From: Gramella sp. KN1008
GTDB taxonomy: Bacteria; Bacteroidota; Bacteroidia; Flavobacteriales; Flavobacteriaceae
Length of the DNA stretch: 64,000 bases
NCBI RefSeq assembly: GCF_004332155.1
Contig: NZ_SJDV01000004.1
Coordinates: 1 to 64,000 of the forward strand
Direction of reading: 5' to 3'
The notes below the pieces were generated by a model. That model worked only from the letters and a program-made list of their open reading frames with translations. It searched no databases and was not told the origin of the DNA. Positions 34,527 through 42,696 of this stretch are shown one piece after another. Numbering within the stretch: the first letter of the stretch is position 1; every line of letters starts with the position of its first letter. The position numbers were made by a program, and so were the translations under genes.

Positions 34527-35135
34527 ATGTTTTCAGATAAAGCAAATACTATTTTCAGAGAAGTTATAGAGAAATACCACGAAAAAGACAGCGTGGATCA
34601 GGAATTTATAAATCCTTATGATGCAGATAAGAATCTTCTTGAGCACCTGTTATACAGAAAGTGCTGGATAGATACGGTACAGTGGCATTACGAGGATATT
34701 ATCAGGGACCAGAACATAGATCCTGAAGCTGCTTTAAAGCTCAAAAGACTTATTGATGCTTCTAACCAGGATAGAACAGATACGGTAGAATACATAGACG
34801 GTTATTTTCTTGAAAAATATAAGAATGTAGAGACTAAGCAGGATGCTACTATCAATTCTGAAAGTCCTGCCTGGGCAATTGACAGACTTTCGATTCTGGC
34901 CCTTAAGATCTATCACATGAACGAGGAGGCTAACCGCGAAGATGCATCACAGGAACACCAGATGAAATGTAAGGCTAAACTGGATGTACTCATAGAACAG
35001 CGCGTAGATCTTTCTACTGCGATTGACCAGTTGCTGGAAGATATTTCCAAAGGCGAGAAGTACATGAAGGTCTATAAACAGATGAAAATGTACAATGACG
35101 AAGAACTGAATCCGGTACTTCGCAGCAATAAATAA
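34527..35135 (+). CDS. DUF4254 domain-containing protein
   Basis: A 202-residue, mostly helical, soluble protein. MFSDKANTIFREVIEKYHEKD, LLEHLLYRKCWIDTVQWHYEDIIRD (about 38-62), a RLIDASNQDRTDTVEYID stretch, and a second helical half (SPAWAIDRLSILALKIYHM) match the DUF4254 family found in Bacteroidota. The function is not established. I chose the ATG at 34527; a TTG at 34521 would add two residues. It is followed after eight bases by a GT9 glycosyltransferase, and the pair is probably cotranscribed, suggesting a link to lipopolysaccharide assembly. Confidence 0.8.
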   Translation: MFSDKANTIFREVIEKYHEKDSVDQEFINPYDADKNLLEHLLYRKCWIDTVQWHYEDIIRDQNIDPEAALKLKRLIDASNQDRTDTVEYIDGYFLEKYKNVETKQDATINSESPAWAIDRLSILALKIYHMNEEANREDASQEHQMKCKAKLDVLIEQRVDLSTAIDQLLEDISKGEKYMKVYKQMKMYNDEELNPVLRSNK

Positions 35136-35143
35136 AGTAAGTT

Positions 35144-36217
35144 ATGGAGGGTTCCGAAAATCCCGTGGCTCAAACAACCGGAAAGGCTTCACATATTCTC
35201 GTGATCCGTTTATCGGCTATGGGCGATGTCGCAATGATGGTCCCCGTACTTAGCGTGCTTGTACAAACTTATCCGGAACTTACCATAACCGTACTTACAC
35301 GTGCCTTTTACAGACCTTTATTTAGTCATCTTCCCAATGTACGGGTTTATGAGGCTGATGTAGATGGTGTGCATAGCGGTGTGCTTGGACTGGGTACCCT
35401 GGCCCGGGAGTTGCGTGATGAAGAAATAGATATGGTGGCAGATCTGCATGATGTTCTGCGCAGCAATATCCTTAAATCTGTTTTTTATTTTTATGGGATA
35501 CCCTTTAAGCAAATAGATAAAGGGAGAGCCGAAAAAAAGGCTTTGACCCGGGAGAACAATAAGGAATTCAAACCTTTGAAATCCACCCACCAGCGGTATG
35601 CCGATGTTTTCAGGGAATTGGGTTACCCAATAGATCTTTCAGCTTATATTCCGCAGACGAAAAGAAAACTTATTTCAAAAATATATGAGGTAGTAGGGAG
35701 GGACTCCCGAAAATGGCTGGGAATAGCTCCCTTTGCTCAGCATATGTCTAAATGTTACCCGGCAGATTTAATGGAAAAAGTCCTCGGCCAGCTTACCAGA
35801 AGAAATGATATCAAGCTGATACTTTTCGGAGGAGGTGATGCCGAAAGAGTACAACTGGAGAGCTGGGAGCAGAAGTTTGAAAATTGCATAAGCGTGGTGG
35901 GTAAACTGAGATACTCGGAAGAACTGAGCCTTATTTCGAATCTGGATGCAATGTTGTCTATGGATAGCGGGAATGCCCATCTGGCGGCGGTCTACGGGAT
36001 TCCTGTAATCAGCCTTTGGGGCGTGACACATCCCTATACCGGATTTAAAGCTTTTAATCAGCCGATGGAAAATTGCATTCTTCCGGATCTGGATCGTTAT
36101 CCCAAGATACCTACATCGGTCTACGGGAATAAAGTTCCGGAGGGCTACGAAGATGTGATGCGCAGCATTCCTCCGGAATTGGTAGTATTAAAAATCAATG
36201 AGGTCCTGAATGACTGA
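35144..36217 (+). CDS. Family 9 glycosyltransferase (heptosyltransferase-like)
   Basis: GT9 enzymes add heptose or similar sugars to the LPS core from ADP-sugars at the inner membrane face. The 357-residue protein starts with ILVIRLSAMGDVAMMVPVL (about 18-36), the family N-terminal loop, and its C-terminal domain has LSMDSGNAHLAAVYGIPVISLWG (a long stretch starting near residue 269) and THPYTGFKAFNQP. This fits the GT-B fold with a pyrophosphate-binding Asp/Ser/Gly. The first 17 residues are polar and could be outside the mature domain. The donor is unknown in this organism; it is paired with the DUF4254 gene. Confidence 0.88.
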   Translation: MEGSENPVAQTTGKASHILVIRLSAMGDVAMMVPVLSVLVQTYPELTITVLTRAFYRPLFSHLPNVRVYEADVDGVHSGVLGLGTLARELRDEEIDMVADLHDVLRSNILKSVFYFYGIPFKQIDKGRAEKKALTRENNKEFKPLKSTHQRYADVFRELGYPIDLSAYIPQTKRKLISKIYEVVGRDSRKWLGIAPFAQHMSKCYPADLMEKVLGQLTRRNDIKLILFGGGDAERVQLESWEQKFENCISVVGKLRYSEELSLISNLDAMLSMDSGNAHLAAVYGIPVISLWGVTHPYTGFKAFNQPMENCILPDLDRYPKIPTSVYGNKVPEGYEDVMRSIPPELVVLKINEVLND

Positions 36218-36230
36218 TCTTAAGGTCAAA

Positions 36231-37280
36231 TTACAGATCGTCAAAGTCCAGCTTTAGCGTAGGAGTAGTGGGATGTGCCTGACATGTAAGAACAAAACCT
36301 TCTTCGATCTCGTCCTGAGTAAGTATCTGGTTCTTGCTCATTTCAGCCTTCCCTTCGGTGATTCTTGCCATACAGCTACTGCATATCCCGCCCTGACATG
36401 AATAAGGGACGTCTATATCGTGCTCGAGTGCCTCATCCAGAACAACATTCGTACGATCCATAGAAAACGAGAATTCCTCGTCATCTATAAGTATGGTCAC
36501 CTCTGTTTGCCCTTCGGTATCTCCCTCAATTTCCTTTTCTTCTTCAGAATTGGTAAAAAGCTCAAACAGGATCTGATCATCCTTAACCCCGTTCTCCTTA
36601 AGCACCTCAGAAACGTGATTGATCATAGCCTCTGGTCCACAAAGGTAGAACTGATCAAAAGGGTGATCCTGGAACTTATTCTTCAGCACGTAATTTACGG
36701 TGCTGGTCTCAATTCTGCCAAAATGTGCATTTTCCTCTTTGGTCCTGCTGTAAACAAACTCAATGAATAACCTGTGTGGAAATTCAGACTGCAATTGCAG
36801 CAACTCTTTAAAGAAAATGGTATCGTCTATGGATTTGTTCCCGTAAGTAAGCACAAACTTACTGTGAGGTTCGTCACGCAGTACTGTTTTTATGATAGAA
36901 AGTATCGGTGTGATCCCACTTCCAGCAGCAAATGCAGCATAATTCTTTCTACTCTCTCCAGGTTTCAGAACGAATTTTCCTTCTGGTGGATGCACTTCCA
37001 GAATATCTCCTGCAACCAGTTTATTATTGGCGATCACAGAAAATCTGCCTCCTTCAACTTCTTTTACGGTTACCTTGAATTCTTCAGAATTAGGAGCTGA
37101 ACAAAGGGAGTAGGCCCTTCTTATTTCTTCACCGTCTGCTTCTGTCTTTATTGTGACGTATTGCCCGGCCAGAAAATTGAACTCTTCTCTTAGATTATCG
37201 GGAATTTCAAAAGATAAACTTACCGCCTGGGCTGTTTCGCGAATTATTTCCTTTATTTTTAGCGGATAAAATTTAGCCAT
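36231..37280 (-). CDS. Ferredoxin-type NAD(P)H oxidoreductase (FAD/NAD plus 2Fe-2S domain)
   Basis: A 349-residue three-domain reductase. The N-terminal FAD domain has RRAYSLCSAP (about 54-63), the NAD(P)H domain starts AAFAAGSGITPILSII (about 115-130), and the C-terminal plant-type ferredoxin domain has PYSCQGGICSSC (about 291-302) with a fourth Cys in FVLTCQAHP, giving the C-x4-C-x2-C-xn-C cluster. The layout matches PaaE/Hmp-type electron-transfer subunits that feed oxygenases or desaturases. No oxygenase lies adjacent, so the partner is elsewhere. It has its own promoter element and ends 13 bases from the GT9 stop codon. Confidence 0.9.
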   Translation of the reverse strand: MAKFYPLKIKEIIRETAQAVSLSFEIPDNLREEFNFLAGQYVTIKTEADGEEIRRAYSLCSAPNSEEFKVTVKEVEGGRFSVIANNKLVAGDILEVHPPEGKFVLKPGESRKNYAAFAAGSGITPILSIIKTVLRDEPHSKFVLTYGNKSIDDTIFFKELLQLQSEFPHRLFIEFVYSRTKEENAHFGRIETSTVNYVLKNKFQDHPFDQFYLCGPEAMINHVSEVLKENGVKDDQILFELFTNSEEEKEIEGDTEGQTEVTILIDDEEFSFSMDRTNVVLDEALEHDIDVPYSCQGGICSSCMARITEGKAEMSKNQILTQDEIEEGFVLTCQAHPTTPTLKLDFDDL

Positions 37281-37297
37281 TACTTTTTATTTGTGCG

Positions 37298-37305
37298 CAA
37301 AAATA
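37298..37305 (-). promoter_or_regulatory. Candidate -7 element for the ferredoxin-type reductase
   Basis: The minus strand reads TATTTTTG, matching TAnnTTTG, 17 bases before the ATG at 37280. Confidence 0.5.
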
Positions 37306-37374
37306 CAAAGTATGCCGATTTTTAAGTCGTAACATTCCTTTAAATTTCTATACTTATAGAATAAACGTGTTTAT

Positions 37375-38859
37375 ATGTTTGGGAAATTCATCTGGTTAGA
37401 GTGGAAATCCTTTTTTAGGTCGGCCAGCTTGGGAAAAAGCCTGGGGTTGAAGATCTTTATGATATTCCTGGCGCTCTATTTTTCTGCCATGTTCCTTTTC
37501 TTTGGAATTGCTCTGTATCCGATGCTGAAAGAGTTTTATCCGGAAGCTGATCCTCTGCAGGTGGTAAACAGGTTTGCCCTTATCTATTTTGTCCTGGAAC
37601 TCGTATTCAGATTTATGCTTCAAACCCTTCCGGTGTTGGATATTAAACCACTGATGACCTTTCCTATTAGAAAAAGAAAGGTGGTTAACTTTGTACTTCT
37701 GAAATCCCTTTATTCCTTTTATAATATTCTGCCACTTTTCCTGATAATCCCATTTGGAGTTTTTTGCATTGTAAAGGGAGGTTACGGCTATCTGAATATG
37801 CTGGGTTGGATGCTCGGGGTTTATTCAATAACCCTTTGCGTTAATTTCATCAATTTTATCATAAAGAAACGTTTTACCGAGAATCTTAAGGCTCTTATCC
37901 CGTTGGTAATTGGGGCAGGGGTACTGGCCCTTCTGGATTATCTCGAGATATTTCAAATAACTGCTTACTTTGGAGAGCTCCTTCAGTTGATAGTACAAAA
38001 TCCGTATCTGGGTTTTATACCTCTTATTCTAGTAATCTTTCTTTTTAAGTGGAATCAACTCAATCTTGAAGGTAAGTTTTATCTGGATGCGCACCTGAAG
38101 GGGAGAAACAAAAAGGCTAATACGCGGGAGTTCGGCTGGACCAGGAAATTTGGAAGTATTGCACCTTTTCTGCAACAGGACCTTAAGCTCATATGGAGGA
38201 ATAAAAGGCCCAAGACAACTATCTATCTTTCTTTCATATTCCTGGCTTACGGCCTGATTTTCTATCCTAATGACACTTACCAGGAAATGCCTGCATTTTT
38301 CGTTTTTGTTGGGATATTCATTACTGGGATCTTTATGATCAATTTTGGGCAGTTCGTGCCTTCTTGGGATGCATCATACTACCCCATGATCATGGCCCAG
38401 AATATTTCCATGAGGCAGTACCTTGCTTCCAAGATGGGACTTATTACCTTTAGTGTAGTGGTTCTGGCTATTCTGTCTACTCCTTATGTATATTTTGGAT
38501 GGAATATTCTGTTGCTCAATATCGCCTGTGCGCTTTATAATATGGGTGTAAATATCCCGGTACTGCTGTATGCGGGGTCATTCAATAAAAAAAGGATAGA
38601 TCTTGATAAAAGTCCGTTTATGAATTATCAGGGAACGGGAGCTTCACAGTGGCTGGTTGGTTTACCATTATTGCTTATCCCGATTTTTTTCTTCTGGATA
38701 CTCAACAAATTTATAAACTATGAAATCGCGGTAGGTTTTCTGGCAGGACTCGGAATTATGGGGCTTGTATTACGCCCCAGCTTGCTTACCTTCCTCGTAC
38801 GACGTTACAGGAAAAGAAAATACGTGATGATACAGGGATTTAAAGAAAAAGGAGAATAA
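37375..38859 (+). CDS. DUF5687 family ABC-exporter membrane protein
   Basis: A 494-residue polytopic protein with about ten to twelve spans, starting MFGKFIWLEWKSFFRS. Long hydrophilic stretches occur near 100-110 and 235-270. This resembles DUF5687, a Bacteroidota permease family that pairs with an ABC ATPase. The ATPase gene follows with a two-base gap, so the two should form one ABC transporter, probably an exporter as no binding protein is present. The substrate is unknown. Confidence 0.8.
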   Translation: MFGKFIWLEWKSFFRSASLGKSLGLKIFMIFLALYFSAMFLFFGIALYPMLKEFYPEADPLQVVNRFALIYFVLELVFRFMLQTLPVLDIKPLMTFPIRKRKVVNFVLLKSLYSFYNILPLFLIIPFGVFCIVKGGYGYLNMLGWMLGVYSITLCVNFINFIIKKRFTENLKALIPLVIGAGVLALLDYLEIFQITAYFGELLQLIVQNPYLGFIPLILVIFLFKWNQLNLEGKFYLDAHLKGRNKKANTREFGWTRKFGSIAPFLQQDLKLIWRNKRPKTTIYLSFIFLAYGLIFYPNDTYQEMPAFFVFVGIFITGIFMINFGQFVPSWDASYYPMIMAQNISMRQYLASKMGLITFSVVVLAILSTPYVYFGWNILLLNIACALYNMGVNIPVLLYAGSFNKKRIDLDKSPFMNYQGTGASQWLVGLPLLLIPIFFFWILNKFINYEIAVGFLAGLGIMGLVLRPSLLTFLVRRYRKRKYVMIQGFKEKGE

Positions 38860-38861
38860 TT

Positions 38862-39566
38862 ATGATCACGGCTACCAATCTTTCAAAAGTATATAATGGC
38901 ACCAGGGTACTCAATATTGAGCATCTGGATATCCCGCCGGGACAGAATTTTGGCCTTGTAGGAAATAATGGTGCCGGAAAGACTACCTTCTTTAGTCTTT
39001 TACTGGATCTTATTCAGCCTACAACCGGCAATATTTTCAACAAGGATATAACTGTTAGCGAAAGTGAGGAATGGAAGCCTTTTACTTCTTCATTCATTGA
39101 TGAAAGTTTCCTGATCGGGTATCTTACGCCTGAAGAATACTTTTACTTCATAGGAGAGCTACGAAACAGAAATAAGGCCGATATTGATTCTTTTCTCACG
39201 CAGTTTGAAGACTTATTCAATGGTGAGATCATTGGCCGAAAAAAGTATCTTCGGGACCTTTCCAAAGGTAACCAGAAAAAGGTTGGTATAGTGGCAGCCC
39301 TAATCGGCGATCCCGAAGTGGTGATCCTGGATGAGCCTTTTGCAAATCTTGACCCTACCACCCAGATAAGATTGAAGAAACTCCTGAAGGAGCTATCAAA
39401 AACCGGAACCACCGTACTTATTTCAAGTCATGATCTTATCCACGTTACCGAGGTTTGTGAACGTATCGTTGTTCTTGATAAAGGAGATATTGTTAAGGAT
39501 ATAGAGACTTCAGAAGCCACTCTAAATGAACTTGAAGATTATTTTTCAAGAGAAATTTTAGAGTAA
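38862..39566 (+). CDS. ABC transporter ATP-binding protein
   Basis: The 234-residue ATPase powers the DUF5687 permease encoded just upstream. It has Walker A GLVGNNGAGKTTFF (about 32-45), the signature DLSKGNQKKVGI (about 130-141), Walker B VVILDEPFANLDP (about 152-164) and the switch His in LISSHD. The signature reads LSKGN rather than LSGGQ, a variant typical of DrrA/CcmA-type exporters. The gene ends at a large structured terminator-like element. Confidence 0.93.
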   Translation: MITATNLSKVYNGTRVLNIEHLDIPPGQNFGLVGNNGAGKTTFFSLLLDLIQPTTGNIFNKDITVSESEEWKPFTSSFIDESFLIGYLTPEEYFYFIGELRNRNKADIDSFLTQFEDLFNGEIIGRKKYLRDLSKGNQKKVGIVAALIGDPEVVILDEPFANLDPTTQIRLKKLLKELSKTGTTVLISSHDLIHVTEVCERIVVLDKGDIVKDIETSEATLNELEDYFSREILE

Positions 39567-39575
39567 TAAAAATTA

Positions 39576-39668
39576 CGGTCTTAAGTTAATTAGTCAAATT
39601 GAACTTAAGTTCAAGGATACCTAGATTCCTAAATAAACTCGGAAAGAGGTATAATAAACTTAAGACCG
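39576..39668. terminator. Branched inverted-repeat element, likely bidirectional terminator
   Basis: Between the convergent ABC and TonB-receptor genes. An outer 12-bp perfect stem (CGGTCTTAAGTT, 39576-39587, with 39657-39668) encloses two inner hairpins: a 16-bp perfect palindrome (TTGAACTTAAGTTCAA, 39599-39614) and ATACCT..TTCC/GGAA..AGGTAT (39617-39652). A T-run follows on the plus strand and an A-run precedes it, so termination in both directions is likely. The branched, three-way-junction layout is unusual for a simple terminator. Confidence 0.6.
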
Positions 39669-39675
39669 CATTTTT

Positions 39676-42441
39676 TTACAGATTATTGAAAATTATAGAA
39701 GCAAAATATTGCGATCCTATATAACCCGTTCCATAAGCAGTAAAATATTCATCACCTAGAATATTATTAGCGCCTAGCTTGATCCTTGCTTTCCACGCCG
39801 GTATGGTGTAGTTAACCTGGGCGTCAAGTACTGAATATGACGGTACATTTCCGTCTGCAAAAGTGGCCTGCCAGAAATATTCATCACTCCACCTATAACT
39901 TAATTTAAACCCGAAATTCTCATAGGCTTCCGGACTTCCGAAAGATGCTTTCACGCGGTGTTTAGGTGTGTTGAAACTGGTTCTGAAATCCGGATCTGAA
40001 GCCTGATCAAAATCCTGCTGGGCATAGGTATAATTGGTTTCTAAACTATAATTATCCCATAGCTCAACATTTAAGCCTATAACTGCACCATAAGATTTTA
40101 CATCTGCATCAGAATTAGTATAAGTTTGGTAGGGGAAATAATCTTCATTCTGTAATGCTAATAGAGACAGGCTGTTGTCGCCAACCTCTCCGTAGAAAGG
40201 AACCAAAGTGGTTTCATTAGAAATGAAATTCTCATAGACATTGTAATAAAAACTTGCATCTATACTTACCCGGTCCATTTGAGAACGATAGCCAATTTCA
40301 TAAACTACGGCTTCTTCAGGTTGTACAAGATCTACTTCTGCTTTCTGGGGTGCACCACGCAAAACCGAATTCAGTGAAAATGCATTTTCATAGGCCTGTC
40401 TTCCTACAACTTCAACTGTTGGAGAACCGGTAACGGCCTGACCACCTCCACTAACGGGAAAGGTCCTCACATCCCTGTCAAGGTTATCTTCTGCTGCACC
40501 CACAAGAACGGCCCTACCTGCATTCAGGCCGATATATAGATCCTGGGTCGTAGGATTTCTGAAAGCGGTTTGCACTGAAGCACGAATATTATGGTTCCTG
40601 TCCTCGCCAATTGTATACCCTATTGAAAATCTTGGGGTAACCTGCCCTTTAAAAAGTTCAGATTTATCATATCTCATGGACCCTGTAAGTTTCAGTCTTT
40701 CATCAATCAGTTTTTTCTGGATCTGGGAATATAATCCATATTCATTGTATTGAATTGGTCCATCTATATCGGTAAATATTGTTCCGGAAGAATTCAGCTT
40801 GTATTGCCTGAATGAACCACCTACCTGGATATCTGTAAATGCATCAGTCAAGTGGCTAAAATTATAGTTTGCATCTATGTGTTTTAACTGAGACTGATCC
40901 TGAAATTTCGCACCGGTGGTAAAATCAGGATCAGAAACCACTTCATTAAAGGCCTGCTTAAATTCCTGTGTGCCCGGTACTAACCGGCCAGTATCGGCAA
41001 ATTGCCTTGCAATGGCATGTGCCTGGTCTTCGGAGGCGCCCTGGTTTCGGGCCTGAACGAATGCTCCGGCATATTCTCCAAACCATAGCTGATCTGACTT
41101 CCATACCCGGTTAATATTTATTGCTGCAAATCGCGTATCGTAAGAATCTCCGGCATCTTCATCGGTTATATAACCACGTACAAAAAAATTATTATTCCTA
41201 ACTTCTAATTTATGTTGCTGTAACCAGAAATCTTTTATAGCATAACGATTGGTTCCCTGATAAATAGTTGATCCTCTCCCATATTTTCCCAGATAAATGA
41301 TTTCAAAATCGTCGGCAAATGGTCTATAGTGTAAAGCAGCGTCAAGTTTCAGGCTTTGCGCATCATAATCGTGCAGGCTGGTTTCGGCATATCCAGTTCG
41401 GCTTACAGCTTCATTAGGAAGTAATTGCTCTGATCCCATGGGAAGACGTCCCGCCGCTACAAGGGCTGTACCTACACCTCTTATATTTGTGTTTACCTCA
41501 TCACCATAAATATTTAAGCCGTCGTAATTAGGATCTTCAGCACGCCCTGCGCCGGGATTTAAAAGATTTTCTTCGCTTACCGCAAACCAGTCTGTTCCCT
41601 CTAAATAGGAAAAATTGAACTTAGCGGCGAACTTATCTGAAAATTTATTTGCAAGCCTTACTCCAACATCATAGTAACCGTTAGTACCGGCAGCATCCTG
41701 AGAGGTAACACCACCCGTGGCATAAGCACTTAAACCCTGGAAATCAAAAGGACTTTTACTGTTCATAAAAAGGATCCCGTTAAAAGCATTTGCTCCGTAC
41801 AGAGCTGAGGATGCCCCGGGTAACAATTCGATATTATTTAGATCAAGCTGTGATATCCCCAGCAGATTGCCAAGGACGAAATTGAGCGCGGGGGAAGAAT
41901 TGTCCATTCCGTCTACAAGCTGTACAAACCTTGTGTTTGCGAAGGTCGCAAAGCCTCTTGTATTTACTGATTTAAAGGTGAGACTATTAGTATTAATATC
42001 CACCCCTTTAAGGTTTTCAAGCTCTCCGTAGAAATCTGCTGAAGCAGTATTTTGAATGTCTTGTCTGTCAATTAGTTCAACACTTACCGGTGATTCAAAA
42101 ATCCTCTCTGGAGTTCTTGAAGCGGAAACCACGATCTCTCCCAGCTGAGTTTCATCTTCAGTAAGAACCACATTAACGGTTTGATCTGCAGAGACAACTG
42201 ATATTGATTTCAAACCATAGCCTATTGCTGAAAACACTAAATTTAACGGCAAATTTGCTGTGGTTTCGATGGTGAATTCACCCTCAAAATCGGTTGAAGT
42301 ACCTACAGTCTCATTTTCAACCATGATATTTACTCCTGAAATAGGCTTTCCCTTTTCATCTGTAACATTACCGGTAATGACAATTTGGGCCATCATCCCG
42401 CTTGTACTAAGCAGAAATAGCAGAGTTAGAAGCTTTTTCAT
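39676..42441 (-). CDS. TonB-dependent outer membrane receptor with carboxypeptidase-like N-terminal domain
   Basis: A 921-residue outer membrane transporter. It starts with a signal peptide (about 1-18, cut after GMMAQ), a carboxypeptidase-regulatory-like domain (ITGNVTDEKGKPISGVNI, about 22-39, to about 105), a plug (VVSASRTPERIFESPVSVEL, about 108-127, to about 240) and a 22-strand barrel ending in aromatic/hydrophobic residues (FASIIFNNL). Such proteins import large substrates with energy from TonB. No SusD lipoprotein gene is adjacent, so it is not a classical polysaccharide-utilisation locus. The substrate (siderophore, cobalamin, peptide or other) cannot be told from sequence. Confidence 0.9.
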   Translation of the reverse strand: MKKLLTLLFLLSTSGMMAQIVITGNVTDEKGKPISGVNIMVENETVGTSTDFEGEFTIETTANLPLNLVFSAIGYGLKSISVVSADQTVNVVLTEDETQLGEIVVSASRTPERIFESPVSVELIDRQDIQNTASADFYGELENLKGVDINTNSLTFKSVNTRGFATFANTRFVQLVDGMDNSSPALNFVLGNLLGISQLDLNNIELLPGASSALYGANAFNGILFMNSKSPFDFQGLSAYATGGVTSQDAAGTNGYYDVGVRLANKFSDKFAAKFNFSYLEGTDWFAVSEENLLNPGAGRAEDPNYDGLNIYGDEVNTNIRGVGTALVAAGRLPMGSEQLLPNEAVSRTGYAETSLHDYDAQSLKLDAALHYRPFADDFEIIYLGKYGRGSTIYQGTNRYAIKDFWLQQHKLEVRNNNFFVRGYITDEDAGDSYDTRFAAININRVWKSDQLWFGEYAGAFVQARNQGASEDQAHAIARQFADTGRLVPGTQEFKQAFNEVVSDPDFTTGAKFQDQSQLKHIDANYNFSHLTDAFTDIQVGGSFRQYKLNSSGTIFTDIDGPIQYNEYGLYSQIQKKLIDERLKLTGSMRYDKSELFKGQVTPRFSIGYTIGEDRNHNIRASVQTAFRNPTTQDLYIGLNAGRAVLVGAAEDNLDRDVRTFPVSGGGQAVTGSPTVEVVGRQAYENAFSLNSVLRGAPQKAEVDLVQPEEAVVYEIGYRSQMDRVSIDASFYYNVYENFISNETTLVPFYGEVGDNSLSLLALQNEDYFPYQTYTNSDADVKSYGAVIGLNVELWDNYSLETNYTYAQQDFDQASDPDFRTSFNTPKHRVKASFGSPEAYENFGFKLSYRWSDEYFWQATFADGNVPSYSVLDAQVNYTIPAWKARIKLGANNILGDEYFTAYGTGYIGSQYFASIIFNNL

Positions 42442-42696
42442 TTTAAAATATTTAAAAAGTGATAATTAAATATATTAAAAAACGGGAGTCATTTAACAAA
42501 TATTTATAAATAGAATCTAAATTTTGATAAAATCACAATAAAATAGCTAATAGCGTCTCTATGTTTTCATTAATTTTCAAAAAAACAGGAATTTTCTTTG
42601 AATTACCTTGCAATGAATCTGATTTGGAAAAAGAAACTTACTTTTATACTAAATTTTGAAATAATTAGTTATTCTAACCTGGAAAAGATACAGATT

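Noticed and set aside
39676..42441. SusC-type polysaccharide utilisation locus
   Set aside because: There is no SusD-like gene, glycoside hydrolase or regulator beside the TonB-dependent receptor.
42442..42696. Riboswitch or small RNA in the gap before porW
   Set aside because: The gap is AT-rich with no conserved structure I can recognise; part of it may be coding if the upstream ATG of porW is used.
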